In this document: positions 33,300 to 45,390 of the stretch, one piece after another | Layout of the letters: each line of letters opens with the position of its first letter | Position numbering within the stretch: the stretch's first letter is position 1 | Assembly: GCA_026075535.2 (NCBI GenBank) | Contig: AP026549.1 | Span: forward strand, 186,001-250,000 | Direction: 5' to 3' | Length of the DNA: 64,000 bases | Source: Tricholoma matsutake | Lineage: Eukaryota; Basidiomycota; Agaricomycetes; Agaricales; Tricholomataceae | Position numbers and translations under genes: made by a program | Notes under the pieces: model-generated | The model's database searches: none | Told to the model about the DNA's origin: nothing | What the model saw: the letters and a program-made list of their open reading frames with translations, nothing else

Positions 33300-34110
33300 A
33301 ACACCCGAGGCTGAGCCCCCCAAGACGAATTGATGCACGATGGCCCCGCAATCACGTACTGCGACCCAGTGGGGTAACCATGACAAGGTACATGGTTCGC
33401 ACCTGCCCCCATGCCCATTACCAACCCTACACCTGGAACCAGGCTACACTGCTCATTTCCACCATGATCCCAGCTCCCCCATGGCTGCGAACACTGGGGA
33501 GCTCATGGCCCATGATACGGACTGGACGACAGTGCCGTTCTCGCCCACAACGGGCCCGCAAGCCCTAGAACCACCGTGGGCGGGTGCTAGGAGGCGCCCT
33601 ATAGTGTGGTACCTGGAAGGTATGTCACTCACCCCTACCCTCACTCCAATTATTATTAATATTAACACTACATGCTGAAATAGGCAATGCCGCTCATTTC
33701 AACAGCAAGGCTACGATCCCAGCCCCTCCACAGCTGCAAGCACTGCCTGCAGGGTGGATAGAGGGGGAAGCTCATGGCCCATGACATCAACTGGATGACG
33801 AGAGGACCACAACCTTGATCCCCCACATTCGAAGTGATGCCTCACGGGGTGGATAGATCGACGACGACACCCGATCAGACGACGACACCCGATCAGACGA
33901 CCCAACCCTGGAGCGGATGGCCAAAAGGCAAGCGACCGCGCTAGCGAAGATTTTTACGAAGACCACGGGGACGATGCGGGCGGGAGAAATGACCCGGAAG
34001 ATCAACACGCGGACTACAGCAGGAATGTGGGAAGAGGACCAGAATGACGATGGGGAGACATGGGAGGCCTGTACAGTACCTGCCGTATGTACCAGCCACA
34101 TTCAATCCCC
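33300..34110 (+). repeat. Degenerate relative of the hairpin-intron core
   Basis: Contains a CTGCAAGCACTGCCTGCAG hairpin at about 33733-33751, directly followed by GGTGGATAG as in elements C, X, Y1 and Y2. An intron-like segment sits at 33620-33683 (GTATGT...AATAG). A CCCGATCAGACGACGACA repeat follows at about 33869-33905. No borders or target duplication were found. Confidence 0.35.
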
Positions 34111-35060
34111 TCTATCCACTGATTTCGTCTCTTGAAACAAGGTCCACGGCATATGACCACGCACCACCACTGCGAGTCAAATATTTTCATTAGTATTGTA
34201 TTTAAGGTTCCTCTCATGTTTGATTTCGATGACCTTGTAATTACTCGATATGTTGTAGATTACACTGCTAATACAACGAATGTATTTATTATTGTAAGAA
34301 ACTGATGGACAGTGATAGTGATATGGTAACCTATTACAGTCACCATCAGATGCCTGAGCAAGCCGACATGCATGGCCATGTATACCGATATACACATGTA
34401 TGACTGCGCACATGTCCGTTACAACATAAAGCGTGATAGGACGTTTCATGGACATCTCGGGTGAGCCACCTGGCTGGTAGACCATGTCAGCTAGGTACAC
34501 TCTTCTATGGACATGTATGTGTATTCATGTGACCACCTGTTTTTACGATGTCCTATGCTTCCATTAAGCCTTTGCTTCCGATTCCATGACCACGTACTGG
34601 TGTGGTTCCACGATGGAATGTTGACTGGGCAGTCGCTGAATCTGATGAGTTGACATCAATCTGCACTTACGGTGTCATCATGATTATCTATATAACCCAT
34701 CCCCGCTCCTGAAGGAACTCGGACATGCCATGCAAAGCAGCGGCCCTCACAGCGCAAGTCCGAAGGAGTGGCCCACTAGCTAAAGTTCAAAGTTGTATCA
34801 GAACCCATAGCCCGTGACATCCTCGCCCTGGCGGCTGTACTATACACATTTTAATAACTATCAGTAGCTTTATAGAAAAGACAAAATATTAACATGACTC
34901 AGAGCAAATGCTACGACCAAACTACAACCTCTGGATGAAGTCCCACACACATCCTCTCCTTGCTTGGCCGCTCGTCTGGCTTTCTGAGATCATTCAGGCC
35001 CAGGGGCTTATGCAGGAGAAATCAGTTTTTGCTAACTCGAAGCAGAAGCTAGAGATGGTC
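34111..35060. other. No gene recognised
   Basis: AT-rich sequence with scattered short frames; nothing I can support. Confidence 0.25.
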
Positions 35061-35872
35061 TTACGAGTTGTAAAAAGAACGAACATGACGGATGGCCACA
35101 TGACGTGGAGGGGGTTTTAATGGGGTAAAGGATACAGGCGATTCCGGTCTAGGAAAATAGGAGGGTATCTCCATTCCCTTGTCCCCCTTCTTTGATTGCT
35201 CAATAGCGAGATCGACCTGTGTTCGGAGAGCCTGGAGTTCCCTCAGCCCATGAAGGTAGATGTTTTCTAATGCTTGAAGTCGAGCTGCGTGATCGACAAG
35301 ACTTGAGTGATTCATCTGCAAATCATCAGCAATTATGAAATTCAGGATAATGGAATGGAGAATCGTACAGAAGGTTGCTGGCGTGTCGGTGACAGATGAC
35401 TGACAGATGGAATGTACACTTAAGTATGTTGGGGAAGTTAATGATTTCCTCCCACACCACACATGGCTCCCATCAGACCTTGTGATGTGATCATTCTCTT
35501 CGATCAAAGATATCCTAGTCTGGATTACAGCCGATATCATGTCAATAGGCCCCCTGCCGATTTCCAGATGTCCATGATAGCCAAAACTTGTGTTCCAGCC
35601 AGCACACAATCAACCGAATTATCAGACCAAGCTCGATCTGGGTACTACCCCACTCCTATGTAATCTCACATAAAAGTTCATTTCTGAACAACTACGTAAA
35701 TATGGGTTAGGACGCTTGTAATAAAAAAATCTACTTCTGCTGGCACAACCAATGAAATGTGCGCAATATCTCCGGCAAGGCTATACTGAGCAGACAGAGA
35801 CATTGTAAAGGATAACCTAGGATTCACAGTGGTAAGGACATGATAGCCAGATGACTTGTCCAATTGGGCCAT
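35061..35872 (-). CDS. Hypothetical protein, minus strand, probably multi-exon
   Basis: The 3' exon (about 35340-35061) reads HSSLVDHAARLQALENIYLH and GLRELQALRTQVDLAIEQSK, a likely coiled coil, then a Pro-rich tail ending RHVRSFYNS. An upstream block at 35872-35678 (SFTMSLSAQYSLAGDIAHIS) has coding character in another frame. Intron borders between them are not fixed. No family recognised. Confidence 0.3.
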
Positions 35873-36058
35873 GGCTAAAGCCTGGCATGAACGAGTCCTC
35901 CATTCTAAAGTAATGAGTCATATAGTGCTGTTCCGGCCCAGCTTGGCCTGAAAGCCACGGCTTTGGCTTGGCTTGAGGCGGCTTTGGCTTTCTCAACACA
36001 TAGGCCAGGACAAAGCCGTCAACCAGGGCCTGGCCTTGGCTTGGCCTGGCCCAGGCCA

Positions 36059-37027
36059 CAGCTTTTGTATGTAAAATGTTCAAATTTTGCCCACAGGTCC
36101 ATTGGTTGTACAGGAAGCTCATTATCCCAATGAAAACAAATTCCCATGTTGAATTTGTATATGACCAGCGGTCTTTCAAATATACATGATATGTTGACCA
36201 ACCCTCATGTACACGATCGAGCATCCAGCTCCATGTTTGGTTGGCCAACCCCATTGGTGACATCCCTCCAGGTAATGTCAACCAATTGCAAACAGTAAGG
36301 CTGTAATAAAGCATAAATTGCTTATAACTGTTCTGAGGTTCGCTGTCCAGGGCCTTCCAAGGGTCCATTGACACCTCCCATACAGTACTGTTTTCTTTCT
36401 TAGAACCTCTATGTTCTGGTATTCCCCAATTCAGGTCAAGCATCTGTGACCCTGGAGGCTTCAGTTTCAATGGTCCAAAATTCTCAATAACACATTCATT
36501 CAATGGGGAATTCTGTGCTGCAGCAATGTCCTGGTAATATCTATCCAAGGACATGTCACTCTTGTGGGTATCTAATACCCTAATGCTACTAGTAGTCTTA
36601 GCATTTGTATGCATCATTTTGACACATAAATTAAAGTTCCCAGAGTGCTCCCACCAAGCATCTATTTTTAGTACAGCTGGACCGGCTGTTACCAAAGTAC
36701 TGGGTTCTGGTCCACCATGTGAATGGGTACCGGGTCTGCTACTGCGGCATGGATGTCAGAAAAATACTGCTTCCTAATGTGCTCTCCTATCGCACATGGT
36801 TGCATACTCTCAGCCTCAACAGAGCTCATGTCATGCTGTAGACATCTTTGTCCAAGTTCTGTGTCTACTTGGAGTTTCAAAGTCTTATTCAATACCTTGT
36901 ACAAGGGTACAGGTACTTCATTCCAAAATTCAATGGTTGAATCTGTAACGGTCAAGGGATCAACTGTTAGGTTGGCCCTCCACATGCTCACAAGCAAGGG
37001 ATAACACAAACACGACATGCACATCAT
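36059..37027 (-). CDS. Hypothetical protein inside element Z
   Basis: Two minus frames: 37027-36689 (LCYPLLVSMWRANLTVDPL..., VLNKTLKLQVDTELGQRC) and 36695-36059 (LKIDAWWEHSGNFNLCVKMM, NFGPLKLKPPGSQMLDLNWG, WSTYHVYLKDRWSY). They overlap by seven bases in different frames, so an intron or frameshift joins them. Residue composition is ordinary and few stops occur. The second frame runs into the GGCTTGG-repeat arm of Z at 36058. It does not look like a hAT transposase and I know no family for it; it may be a captured gene. Confidence 0.35.
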
Positions 37028-37810
37028 GCACAGTCAGTGTTTGGATCTCACTTCGGGTATCGCAATACCCGAAGGTGAAGGCTAAGTGCCACTCCAGGGG
37101 TGGCTAGATGGAAGTGGGATATATTAGTAACATTTGGTACTCACCATCTTCAATCCAGATATGTGTCCGTATGGAAGTGATGACAAGTATGAGCAAGAAG
37201 AACCAAAGATAGGGGAGAGTAGGCATCATTTGGGGACTCATCATTTGTTCTGGAATAGTTGTCAAAAGAGTGTGGGGGTTGTCGGCAAGAAGGTGGTCAT
37301 GGATGATCAGTCTACAAGGCATCTAGCAAGCCAACGAGTAAGAAGTCAAGTTTTGAATAAAGTGCCTTGGAACCATCAAAAATATGTGGCATTAGTGTGA
37401 TGTGACCAGCACATCATGGTACCGGCACACAAGAGTCAAGTAGTTGGTCGGGATCAGACTCCTACCCCACCACCCTACTCCCCCTACCCCATGGGGTACA
37501 GACTGTATTTCGAAGGGGGTCTTTTCATAGTGTACAAGTCTCAGGTACTTATACTACTGACTAAAGCTATAAATAACTATGTATCAACCAGTAGCATGAT
37601 GATGCACAGAGATCCAGGTAAATGCAGTAAGGATGGTTATGGTAGGTTGGCAACTATATAAAAAAGGCAGTGAATAAATAATGTTCAGGGAAACAGAGGA
37701 TCGAGTAACATTGATCCATAATGCGTGGGATCTGGCTATGCATCCATCACACACTGGCCACAACGCAACACCACTCTCCTCATTCCTGCGAGCTCCTGCT
37801 CACAGGGTGC
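37028..37810. other. No gene recognised
   Basis: Between the minus-strand gene and element X. A frame at 37134-37400 is unsupported. The last 80 bp resemble the interior of hAT-like elements. Confidence 0.25.
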
Positions 37811-38073
37811 ATCACTGGGAGGTCTTTACACTCCCCCACCTTTCCCATTGGACTCCGACTGGAGTCCAACTGGACTGACCGGAGTCCAACTGGAGTCCAC
37901 TGGGACTGGTCACCAGCCAACTGCTGCAAAGTTGCCAGTCCAGTCCCAGTCCAGTCCGACTGGACTCCGAGTGGAATCCACTCAAACACCGGATTCCACT
38001 CGGACTGGTCCAGTGGAGTCCAGTGGAGTCCACTGGGAGTCCAGTCGGATTCCGCTCAAAAAGTGTGTAAGGA

Positions 38074-38147
38074 AAGGAATCAAACCCAGATCCCTGCCAG
38101 TTGCTTATGTAATCATAACACACAATATAACTGTTACACCACAGTAC
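38074..38147 (-). ncRNA. tRNA-like module, left arm of X
   Basis: On the minus strand: A box-like TGTGGTGTAAC at 38143-38132, then a B box GGGTTTGATTCC at 38087-38076. It faces the left end. The stems do not fold as a full tRNA, so I call it tRNA-like, not a tRNA gene. Confidence 0.5.
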
Positions 38148-38387
38148 CTTGTTTAAGGTATCATCTACTTGTGCTAGGTACTGTGTGTGGCTGTGTATGA
38201 CAAAGCATATAGCCGCATCATCAAATGTGCCAGCTCATCACTCACCACCACCACCACCACCGTTGATGCCACCTCCCTCCCTCCTCTCTCTACCACCACC
38301 ACCACTGTGTGGACACCCACTGCCACTGCTCCCACACCCAATCTGCCATCACCACCACCCGCAAACAAGCCAAATGGATGGAATGCA

Positions 38388-38907
38388 GGCCCAAACGATG
38401 CAGATCGCGTCGTTTGGGCCCTAGGTAAGTTTTTTTTTTGTTTGCTTTTTGTTTTTATAAACTAACCAACCTGTTTTTTTAGCTTTCTAGGTTATAATCT
38501 ACTGGAAACAACACCACCACTTGCAAACAAGCCAACACAGGCCCAAACGACGTGATCTGCGTCGTTTGGGCCTTATGTAAGTTTTTTTCGCTTGGTTTTT
38601 GTTTTTATAAACTAACTAACTTGTTTTTTTAGTTTTCTAGGTTATAATCTACTGGTAACGACGCCACCACTCGCAAACGAGCCAACACGGGCCCAAACAA
38701 TGTGATGCTTTGTTTTTGTTTTTATAAACTAACTAACTCATTTTTTTAGTTTTCTAGGTTATAATCTACTAGTAACGACACCACCACTCGCAAACGAGCC
38801 AATGCGGGCCCAAACGACGCCGATCACGTCGTTTGGGCTCTATGTAAGTCTTTTTCACTTGGTTTTTGTTTCTATGAACTAACTAACTCGTTTTTTTAGT
38901 TTTCTAG
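38388..38907 (+). repeat. Four tandem hairp­in-intron modules of X
   Basis: Hairpins at 38388-38420, 38540-38572, about 38688 (cut short) and 38806-38838 (GGCCCAAACGACG...CGTCGTTTGGGCC), each followed by an intron-like segment: 38425-38490, 38577-38640, about 38698-38757 and 38844-38907. Introns have GTAAGT, ACTAACTAAC branch-like sequence and TTTCTAG, then GTTATAATCTACTGG. One module lost its donor and right hairpin arm. Confidence 0.7.
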
Positions 38908-39589
38908 GTTATAATCTACTAGTAATGACACCACCACCTGCAAACGAGCCAACACACCCACCCCACGCCTGCGAGCCCCTGCTTGTAGAGTGGATCATGA
39001 GTGTGTGCAGTTGATGACACCTACCAGCACCCCCCAAAGCCAACAACACACCCACCCCACACCTGCGAGCCTCTGCTTGCAGGGTGGATGGGTGGTGAGA
39101 GCCCATGCCAATGAGCAGCTGCTCATAGGGTGGATGGCAGGCACACCAGGGATAAGATGACCATGGCACCCATCCCCACACCTACGAGCAACTGCTCGTA
39201 GGGTGGATGATGGGTGCGGCCTGCTATGGCAATGGACATGTGTGAGGAGGGGTGGGCGACGACACCCACCCCAGACCGCATCCCCCAACCTCCCCTCCCC
39301 TGCATTTTGCATGGGGAGGGGTCTTTATTATTTTTAATTTATCTCTGCCCCCCCTCGCACCGAATGTGAGGGGTTTAGTTTTTTATGTACATAGTAATAA
39401 TCCCCCCCCTCTCGCATCTTGTGAGAGGGGTTTTTTTTTGTTTATTATTATATTATACCCACTCCCTCGTGTCCTACACGAGGGATGTGGTTAATTAAAA
39501 TTTTTTGATCTTAATTGTTTGAAAAATGCCTCCTCAAAGAATATGAAAAGTTGAGTCATAAATAAACCTTATATTGATCCCCAATAAAT

Positions 39590-39676
39590 CTCCTGTGGCT
39601 CAAGTGGTTGAGCACACTTGTTTGGTTTGTCATGTGATTCCTTATGGTGAGGTCTTGAGTTCAATTCCTGCAGTAC
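39590..39676 (+). ncRNA. tRNA-like module, right arm of X
   Basis: A box TGGCTCAAGTGG at 39596-39607 and B box GAGTTCAATTCC at 39657-39668; faces the right end. Nearly the same sequence recurs at 45302 and 46319. Internal Pol III promoter activity is inferred. Confidence 0.5.
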
Positions 39677-39738
39677 ACAAATTTATTTTGTGGGTACTTT
39701 ATGAAATTCACCAGGTCCAAAGTCCTTTGAGCTCATAT

Positions 39739-39915
39739 CCAGTTGGACTCCAGTTGGACTCCAGTTGGACTCCAGTTGGACTCCAGTTGGACTCCAGTTG
39801 GACTCCAGTTGGACTCCAGTTGGACTCCAGTTGGACTCCAGTTGGACTCCAGTTGGACTCCAGTTGGACTCCAGTTGGACTCCAGTTGGACTCCAGTTGG
39901 ACTCCAGTTGGACTC
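39739..39915 (+). repeat. 11-bp minisatellite, right arm of X
   Basis: Sixteen perfect head-to-tail copies of CCAGTTGGACT. Because 11 is not divisible by three, all six frames stay open and give repeat peptides; those frames are not genes. Confidence 0.9.
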
Positions 39916-40044
39916 CAATGGGGGATTGAACTCTACATGACTTAGTGTAGTTCAATTGGACTCTACTTGGACTCCAGTGGACTCCGGTCAGTCCAGTCGG
40001 AGTCCACTAGGACAGGTGGGGGACTGTAAAGTACTGATCACTGG

Positions 40045-40922
40045 TGATAGCTCTCGACGATGACCTCCTTCCAGCCCTAGGACCACACAACGAGGACCGA
40101 CAAAGCGCCGCCCACCATACCTATGAGAAACTGCTTGTACAGTAGCTTCATGGGTGCACCCTCAGGATCAGGTGACGCAAGACCCAGCACCCCCACTTCC
40201 ATGCACAAGCAACCACTTGCAGGGCAGACTGGAAGTGGTGGCTGTCTGCAAGGAGACGAGCCGATGACCCAGCATGACCAACTCAGTGGGAAGTTTTCCA
40301 TTTTGTTATCTTTTTTTGTTAATAGGCATAGATGGTACTTTGATATGCATGTTATTTAGTACTGTTAGTATTTCGAAATAGATTTTATTTTTAACAAATT
40401 TATATGACTGTCCTTGAACTGAGATAAATAACTGAGATAAATAATATATTTTGCTGAAAGAACCTAGTCTTGAGAGTGCTGTGGAGCACTACATAGCATT
40501 ACATAGTGAACATATGAGACTATACAGGTGATATAGGATGCTATAGAATGCTACATAGTCAAAGAACCATGTTATGATGCTATGGCACTATGGAGTGCTA
40601 TGTAGCGCTATGCAGACCAAGCAGACTTTTCTGGTGAAAACCGTTTTGGGCGAGGCGCTGATATCGGAACGGTATCTGTTGCCATCAAAGCATGTGTGGA
40701 TAGATCGACAGAGGCACAGTACCCTGTGATTGGGCAGTGCTTTCTTTTTTCGGTACATTTTGATGGTGGCTGAAGAACTGTATAGTCCCACCATTTGGTG
40801 GCGGATTGATGTGAGTGAGAATTGGGGGGAAAAAGTATTTTCTAGACATGGCACTATAGCCAAATTGGACAATGAATGTACTGGATAACTAACTTCATCT
40901 CAATGCATCAAAGCTGCAGCTT
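40045..40922. other. Interior and AT-rich spacer of Z
   Basis: Resembles hAT-element interior to 40330, then AT-rich sequence with a repeated GCTATG/TACATAG word at 40480-40620. No gene supported. Confidence 0.25.
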
Positions 40923-41119
40923 GAAGGCTTGGCTCAGGCTTCATATATCCTGAACCAAGCCCAGAGCCCTACAAGCCCTGTAGGAGGGCCCGGCCTGGCT
41001 GCCTGGGCTTCAAGGCTTTGAGCCAAGCCTAGTACATCACTACATATGAGGGGAGGGACAAGAAGGTTAAGGTGTTTTTGAGACAATGTAGGGTTTTTGT
41101 TATGTTCCATTGTGAGATG

Positions 41120-41631
41120 AGTCAGATGACCTCCAAACGATTGACTTCAGACAGGATCCAGTCTTCTAGGTCTTGAATCCGAGCCTTGTATAGCTTTTTG
41201 GAATGTTCGTAGTGTCGGATCTTCTTGTTTTGTACCCGATTTTTTATTATCTCGACATTGAGCTCTTCTGTAGTTGCAGTGAGTGTGTTCTGCATGTTGT
41301 CCTGTTGTCATTGCATGTCTTTATGGTGCATGCGAGCAATCACATCCTGCTGTGCCATAAAACTCTGATTAGCTTGCTTGAGATCAGATCGGAGATTTTC
41401 AACTCTGGACTTTTGATGACCAGGTTCAATGTTCAGTCCCTGGATCTCATTGTGTTTGTGTTGGACAGAGTCTGCCTGTAAAGATTCTAGATAGGCCTTC
41501 CGTGATGTCTTCCTTGGTGCATGTTGAGTGTCAGAGTCTAATTTTGCCATACCAGCATCCGCTTTTGTTAGGAAATGTTGTTGAGCTTTGAAAACTGTTG
41601 CCAGTGTTTTATCTGTGCTGGAGAGCGCCAT
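41120..41631 (-). pseudogene. Coiled-coil protein, hypothetical, one stop
   Basis: Minus frame from ATG 41631 (MALSSTDKTLATVFKAQQHF) rich in Lys, Glu, Gln, with heptad-like patterns, to TGA at about 41308-41310, then the same frame continues (NTLTATTEELNVEI, RIQDLEDWILSEVNRLEV) to a stop at about 41120. One nonsense change would explain it. Family unknown; may be a transposon-associated coiled coil. Confidence 0.4.
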
Positions 41632-41639
41632 TTCACTGT

Positions 41640-42652
41640 TCGGGGTTGGGGCTTGCCCATTGATAGTAGTTAATCAATAGAAGAGTGTGTAAAGTAGAAA
41701 TAAAGACAAAGTAAGGACTTAGAGCATGAAAGCAAGTGTGAAAGTGCTGTGGACACGTGGGTTAACACAGAAATCATTGATGCAACTTGGGTCATCTGTA
41801 GTCTCCCATAGTCAGACAACAATGATGTAGATGACAGTCAATCTACTTCAATTGTATCTGGCCGCGATCAGAAAATCTTGACACAACCTTCATGGATGCA
41901 CATTTCCTGACACAGCACATCACGAATCTGTTTCAACTTTTGAGCAAAGTCTTTTCAAGAGATTATCCTTAGCGGATTGTTGCAAATTTTTTTTAAGAAG
42001 AAGTTTTTGGAACTGTATGGGTGAAAACTTGATATAATTCACAAGCATCTCTTGAACAAGTTTGAAAAATGCAAATTCCTTTGCAACAAATTGAAGCTAT
42101 ACATATTTAAAAAAATTATCTAGCCATTCTATTAATTTTTACGATGTTGTGGAATCCAGAATTTGTGCATTGCAGAGGAGGTGAAACTGGAACCAATGTT
42201 AGTGGGGTGCAAACATATACAAACAGCACAATATTTTGATAGGTAATGCCCATCCCCATTTTGCATGGCTTAGATTGGCAAGCAGCAGAGTTGGAAGAAA
42301 ATGCTGCATGGTGCCTTCCATCCGTTATTACTAGCTGACACTGTGAACGAGGTGGCCCTGCTCTGCCATTGAAACACACAATGCTGCTCCATTGGTCTCA
42401 AATTTCTTCATGTAGCCATTTGCTCTCAGCTCTCAGCACTGACATATGCTTTGAATGCATCACCACCTCTGTTCCTCTGGATCCACTTTGCCAAATCCTT
42501 TGAAAGCTGGTATTCTGCCTCTCTTACACCATACCTCTCGACTATGCTCTGACCATTTCTTTGTAATGCTGCACCCCTCCATCCTTGCCATAGTGCAGCC
42601 TTGGTTTCCTCAAAATATTGGCTTGTACATCTATAGCCATCTGAGTTTACCT
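41640..42652. other. No gene recognised
   Basis: Short frames such as 42116-42379 minus are possible exons but match nothing I know. Confidence 0.25.
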
Positions 42653-42983
42653 ACTCCAGGGAGGTCTTTACTGTGCCCCACATATTCCGAGCCAGTCCAC
42701 GCAGAATTTGGTGGACTCTGCATGGACTAGCTCAGACTGGACCCACTCATTTGGCTCAAATGTCCTGTATATTGCTCGGACTCCTAGAGAGTCCACATGG
42801 ACTTTTGTGGAGTCCAAGCTATTTTTGGACTTTTACTCAGAGTGTGCATGGGCTTTGTCTGAGCAACATCAATTTACTTGGACTTGGACAGACTTGGACA
42901 GATACATGTCTGAGTTGAGTCTGAGTTGAGTCCATGGATGCACAACAGAGGCTTAGCTGACTACAGAAAAATTATGTATTAAA

Positions 42984-43050
42984 GTAGAATCGAACCCCAA
43001 GCCTTGTCACCAAGCATAAATAGTGCAGTTAACCACTACACCACAGAGCC
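42984..43050 (-). ncRNA. tRNA-like module, left arm of Y1
   Basis: Minus strand: A box TGGTGTAGTGG at 43043-43033, B box GGTTCGATTCT at 42996-42986, spacing as in a class I tRNA. It is the best match of the six to tRNA promoter boxes. It faces the left end. Confidence 0.55.
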
Positions 43051-43307
43051 ATTGTCAGTAAGTGCAAACAATTGCATTATCTAACCATATTTAAATCACG
43101 TGACTCACGTGCAAGTTCAAGACACCTCAACAATCAATGTTGATGTTGATCACCACCATCACTCTCAATGCCACTGCCTCCCACCTCCCTCTACCACCAC
43201 CACTGCCCAGTCAGCCCCCACCTCTGATGCCTCTTGCACCAACAGCAACAAACAGCAAACTAGCCGAGCCAATGCAACAGGACCCAATGAGCCGAGCCAA
43301 CACAATG

Positions 43308-43402
43308 GGCCCAAACGACAATAATCGTTGTTTGGGCCCCTAGTAAGTGTTTTTTTTGCTTTTGTTTTATCAATCAACTAATTGTATTTTATTGCTTTTT
43401 AG
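43308..43402 (+). other. Hairpin plus intron module of Y1
   Basis: GGGCCCAAACGAC...GTTGTTTGGGCCC stem, then intron 43343-43402 (GTAAGT...TTTTAG), 60 nt, then GTTGTATGCTACTGG. Confidence 0.65.
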
Positions 43403-43467
43403 GTTGTATGCTACTGGGGATGACCTGCCACGATGAAAAATGTGCAACCCATACCCACACCCAATGC

Positions 43468-43613
43468 CCACACCCAACCCATGCCCACGCCCAACCCATG
43501 CCCATGCCCAACCCATGCCCACGCCCAACCCATGCCCACGCCCAACCCATGCCCACGCCCAACCCATGCCCATGCCCAACCCATGCCCATGCCCAACCCA
43601 TGCCCATGCCCAC
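43468..43613 (+). repeat. 17-bp minisatellite
   Basis: About eight copies of ACCCATGCCCACGCCCA variants in Y1, next to the Y2 insertion point. Open frames over it are compositional. Confidence 0.85.
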
Positions 43614-44038
43614 CTGATCCCCTCCTGAGCTCTTTACACTGCCCCACATATTCCTGGTTATCCCTGCCACAGCCATTGTTCACCAGATGTTGCATTCCTG
43701 GCTGTTTTTCCTCCAGTTGGATTCCTGGTTCAGTCCTGGTATATTCCTGGTAAATCAGGCTCTTCCTGGTACTATCCCAGGAATTCCCCAGGACTTGGAC
43801 TCTCAGGAATCTGGGGGGACTGACCAGGAATCCTGTAGGACTAACCAGGACTCTATAAGAGTAACCAGGACTCTGTAGAACTCATCAGGACTCATCAGGA
43901 CTCACCAGGACTCACCAGGACTCTGTAGAACTCATCAGGACTCATCAGGACTCACCAGGACTCACCAGGACTCACCAGGAATCCTGGGGACTCTACTGAG
44001 ATTTAACCAGGAGTCCTTACTATTAAAAAGGAAACCTT

Positions 44039-44106
44039 TGAGGATTGAACCTGGGACTTCAGGGTTGAATTAAACAGGTGCAATATACCATTACACCATA
44101 GTGCCA
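44039..44106 (-). ncRNA. tRNA-like module, left arm of Y2
   Basis: Minus strand: A box TGGTGTAATGG at 44098-44088; B box GGTTCAATCCT at 44051-44041; faces the left end. Confidence 0.5.
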
Positions 44107-44337
44107 TTCTAATATAGAACAAAGTTGATCTAAGTACCACATCGAGTGGCTGTGTATGACAAAGCATACAGCTGCATCATCAATGTTGCCAGCTCATCAT
44201 TCAACCACCACCACCACCATCGACATGCCCCCTCCACCTCCCTCCCTCCCTCCTTTCTCTCACCACCACCACCACCATGCCATTACCAACTGCTGCCCCT
44301 CTAGCCAACAATGAACATGCCACAACCCACAGGAAAT

Positions 44338-44433
44338 GGGCCCAAACAATGCAGATTGTGTCATTTGGGCCCTACGTAAGTTTTTTTTTGTTTGCTTTTT
44401 GTTTTTATAAACTGCATTTCTTTTGTTTTATAG
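44338..44433 (+). other. Hairpin plus intron module of Y2
   Basis: GGGCCCAAACAATG...CATTTGGGCCC stem; intron 44376-44433 (GTAAGT...TTATAG), 58 nt; then GTTCTACTCTACTGG. A second copy ending at 44548 has lost the donor. Confidence 0.6.
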
Positions 44434-45301
44434 GTTCTACTCTACTGGTAATGACGGCAAACGAGCCAACTGGATGGGCCCTACATAATTTTGTTTTTTT
44501 TGCTTTTTGTTTTTATAAACTAACTAACTCATTTCTTTTGTTTTATAGGTTCTACTCTACTGGCAACAATGGCCAGACATGAGACAACCCAACACACCCA
44601 CCCCACACCTGTGAGCCTCTGCTCGTAGGGTGATTGTGAGTGTGTGCAGTCAATGACAATGACGACACCACTGCCTACCAGCACCAGAACCCCAAGAATG
44701 CAAAGCACAGCTGCCAACCATGACAGATGATGACAACAGGGCCAACGACACACCACCCACCTCCAGCCCCATGAGCCACTGCTCATGGGGTGGATTGTGG
44801 GTGGAATGGTGATGATGGCCACCACCACAGCAGCACCCCAATCCGCCACCGCGAGCAACTGCTCATGGGGCAGAAACAGGGAACCATTGGGATGAGGATG
44901 ACAGGGAGACGGGGACAGGGACAGGGATGGGGACGAGGACGGGGAGTGGGACCCATGTGCCCACATTATGACGAGACACCACCAGGCTGCCCCCTCCCCC
45001 GCATTTTGTGTGGGGAGGGTTTTTTTCATTTTTTTTTCTTTCATATTAATGCCTCCCCCTCGCCTGCATTTTACAATGGCAAGGGAATTTAGTTTATCTG
45101 TAAATATTTTTATGGCTCTCCCTTGCACGAGGTGCATGGGAGGGCTTTTTTTATGTAGTTAATTGTATTGTATCCCTCGCATTAGACGCAAGGGATGTAG
45201 TTGATTAAAATTATTTGATCTTAATAGTGACTTTGAGAGAGATTACATGCTTGAGTTTGAGTTTGAGTCATAAATAAACTTTATATGGATAACAAATAAT
45301 T

Positions 45302-45390
45302 CTCCTGTGGCTCAACTGGTTGAGCACACTTGTCTGGTTTGTCATGTGATTCCTCATCATGAGGTCTTGAGTTCAATTCCTGCTTTGCAC
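45302..45390 (+). ncRNA. tRNA-like module, right arm of Y2
   Basis: A box TGGCTCAACTGG at 45308-45319; B box GAGTTCAATTCC at 45369-45380; faces the right end; preceded by TCATAAATAAAC as in X and Y1. Confidence 0.5.

Larger units (their letters stand above)
37819..40036. mobile_element. hAT-like element X with outward tRNA-like modules
   Basis: Left end GAGGTCTTTACACTCCCCC; right end read inwards CAGTACTTTACAGTCCCCC. Perfect 8-bp duplication ATCACTGG at 37811-37818 and 40037-40044. Both arms repeat the word GGAGTCCAACT/AGTTGGACTCC (the right arm as a perfect 11-bp array), then a tRNA-like module facing outwards. The centre has four hairpin-intron modules in tandem and four GAGC..GCTC hairpins (38965-39201). 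No protein-coding capacity. Confidence 0.85.
35923..41042. mobile_element. Possible large hAT-like element Z (host of element X)
   Basis: Left end TAGTGCTGTTCCGGCCCAG; right end read inwards TAGTGATGTACTAGGCTTGG. About 130 bp at each end are filled with one word, GGCTTGG/CCAAGCC. Sequence flanking X on both sides looks like the interior of such an element (GAGC..TGCT hairpins at 37789 and 40128, an intron-like end near 40323). The 8-bp flanks do not match (GAGTCATA, CATATGAG), so the two ends might belong to different copies. Confidence 0.35.

Noticed and set aside
35923..36058. A separate 136-bp MITE within the minus-strand gene
   Set aside because: The ends GCTGT/ACAGC are weak and no duplication flanks it; fits better as an arm of Z.
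39739..39940. Open frames of VQLESNWSPTG / LQLDSSWTPVG repeats on both strands
   Set aside because: Produced by an 11-bp tandem repeat open in all frames; no gene.
42984..43050. A true tRNA gene
   Set aside because: A and B boxes are good but acceptor and anticodon stems do not pair; repeated in elements, so tRNA-like only.
43408..43760. Repeat proteins (PNPCPRPTHAHAQ, GMGWAWAWVGRG)
   Set aside because: Six-frame read-through of a 17-bp minisatellite.
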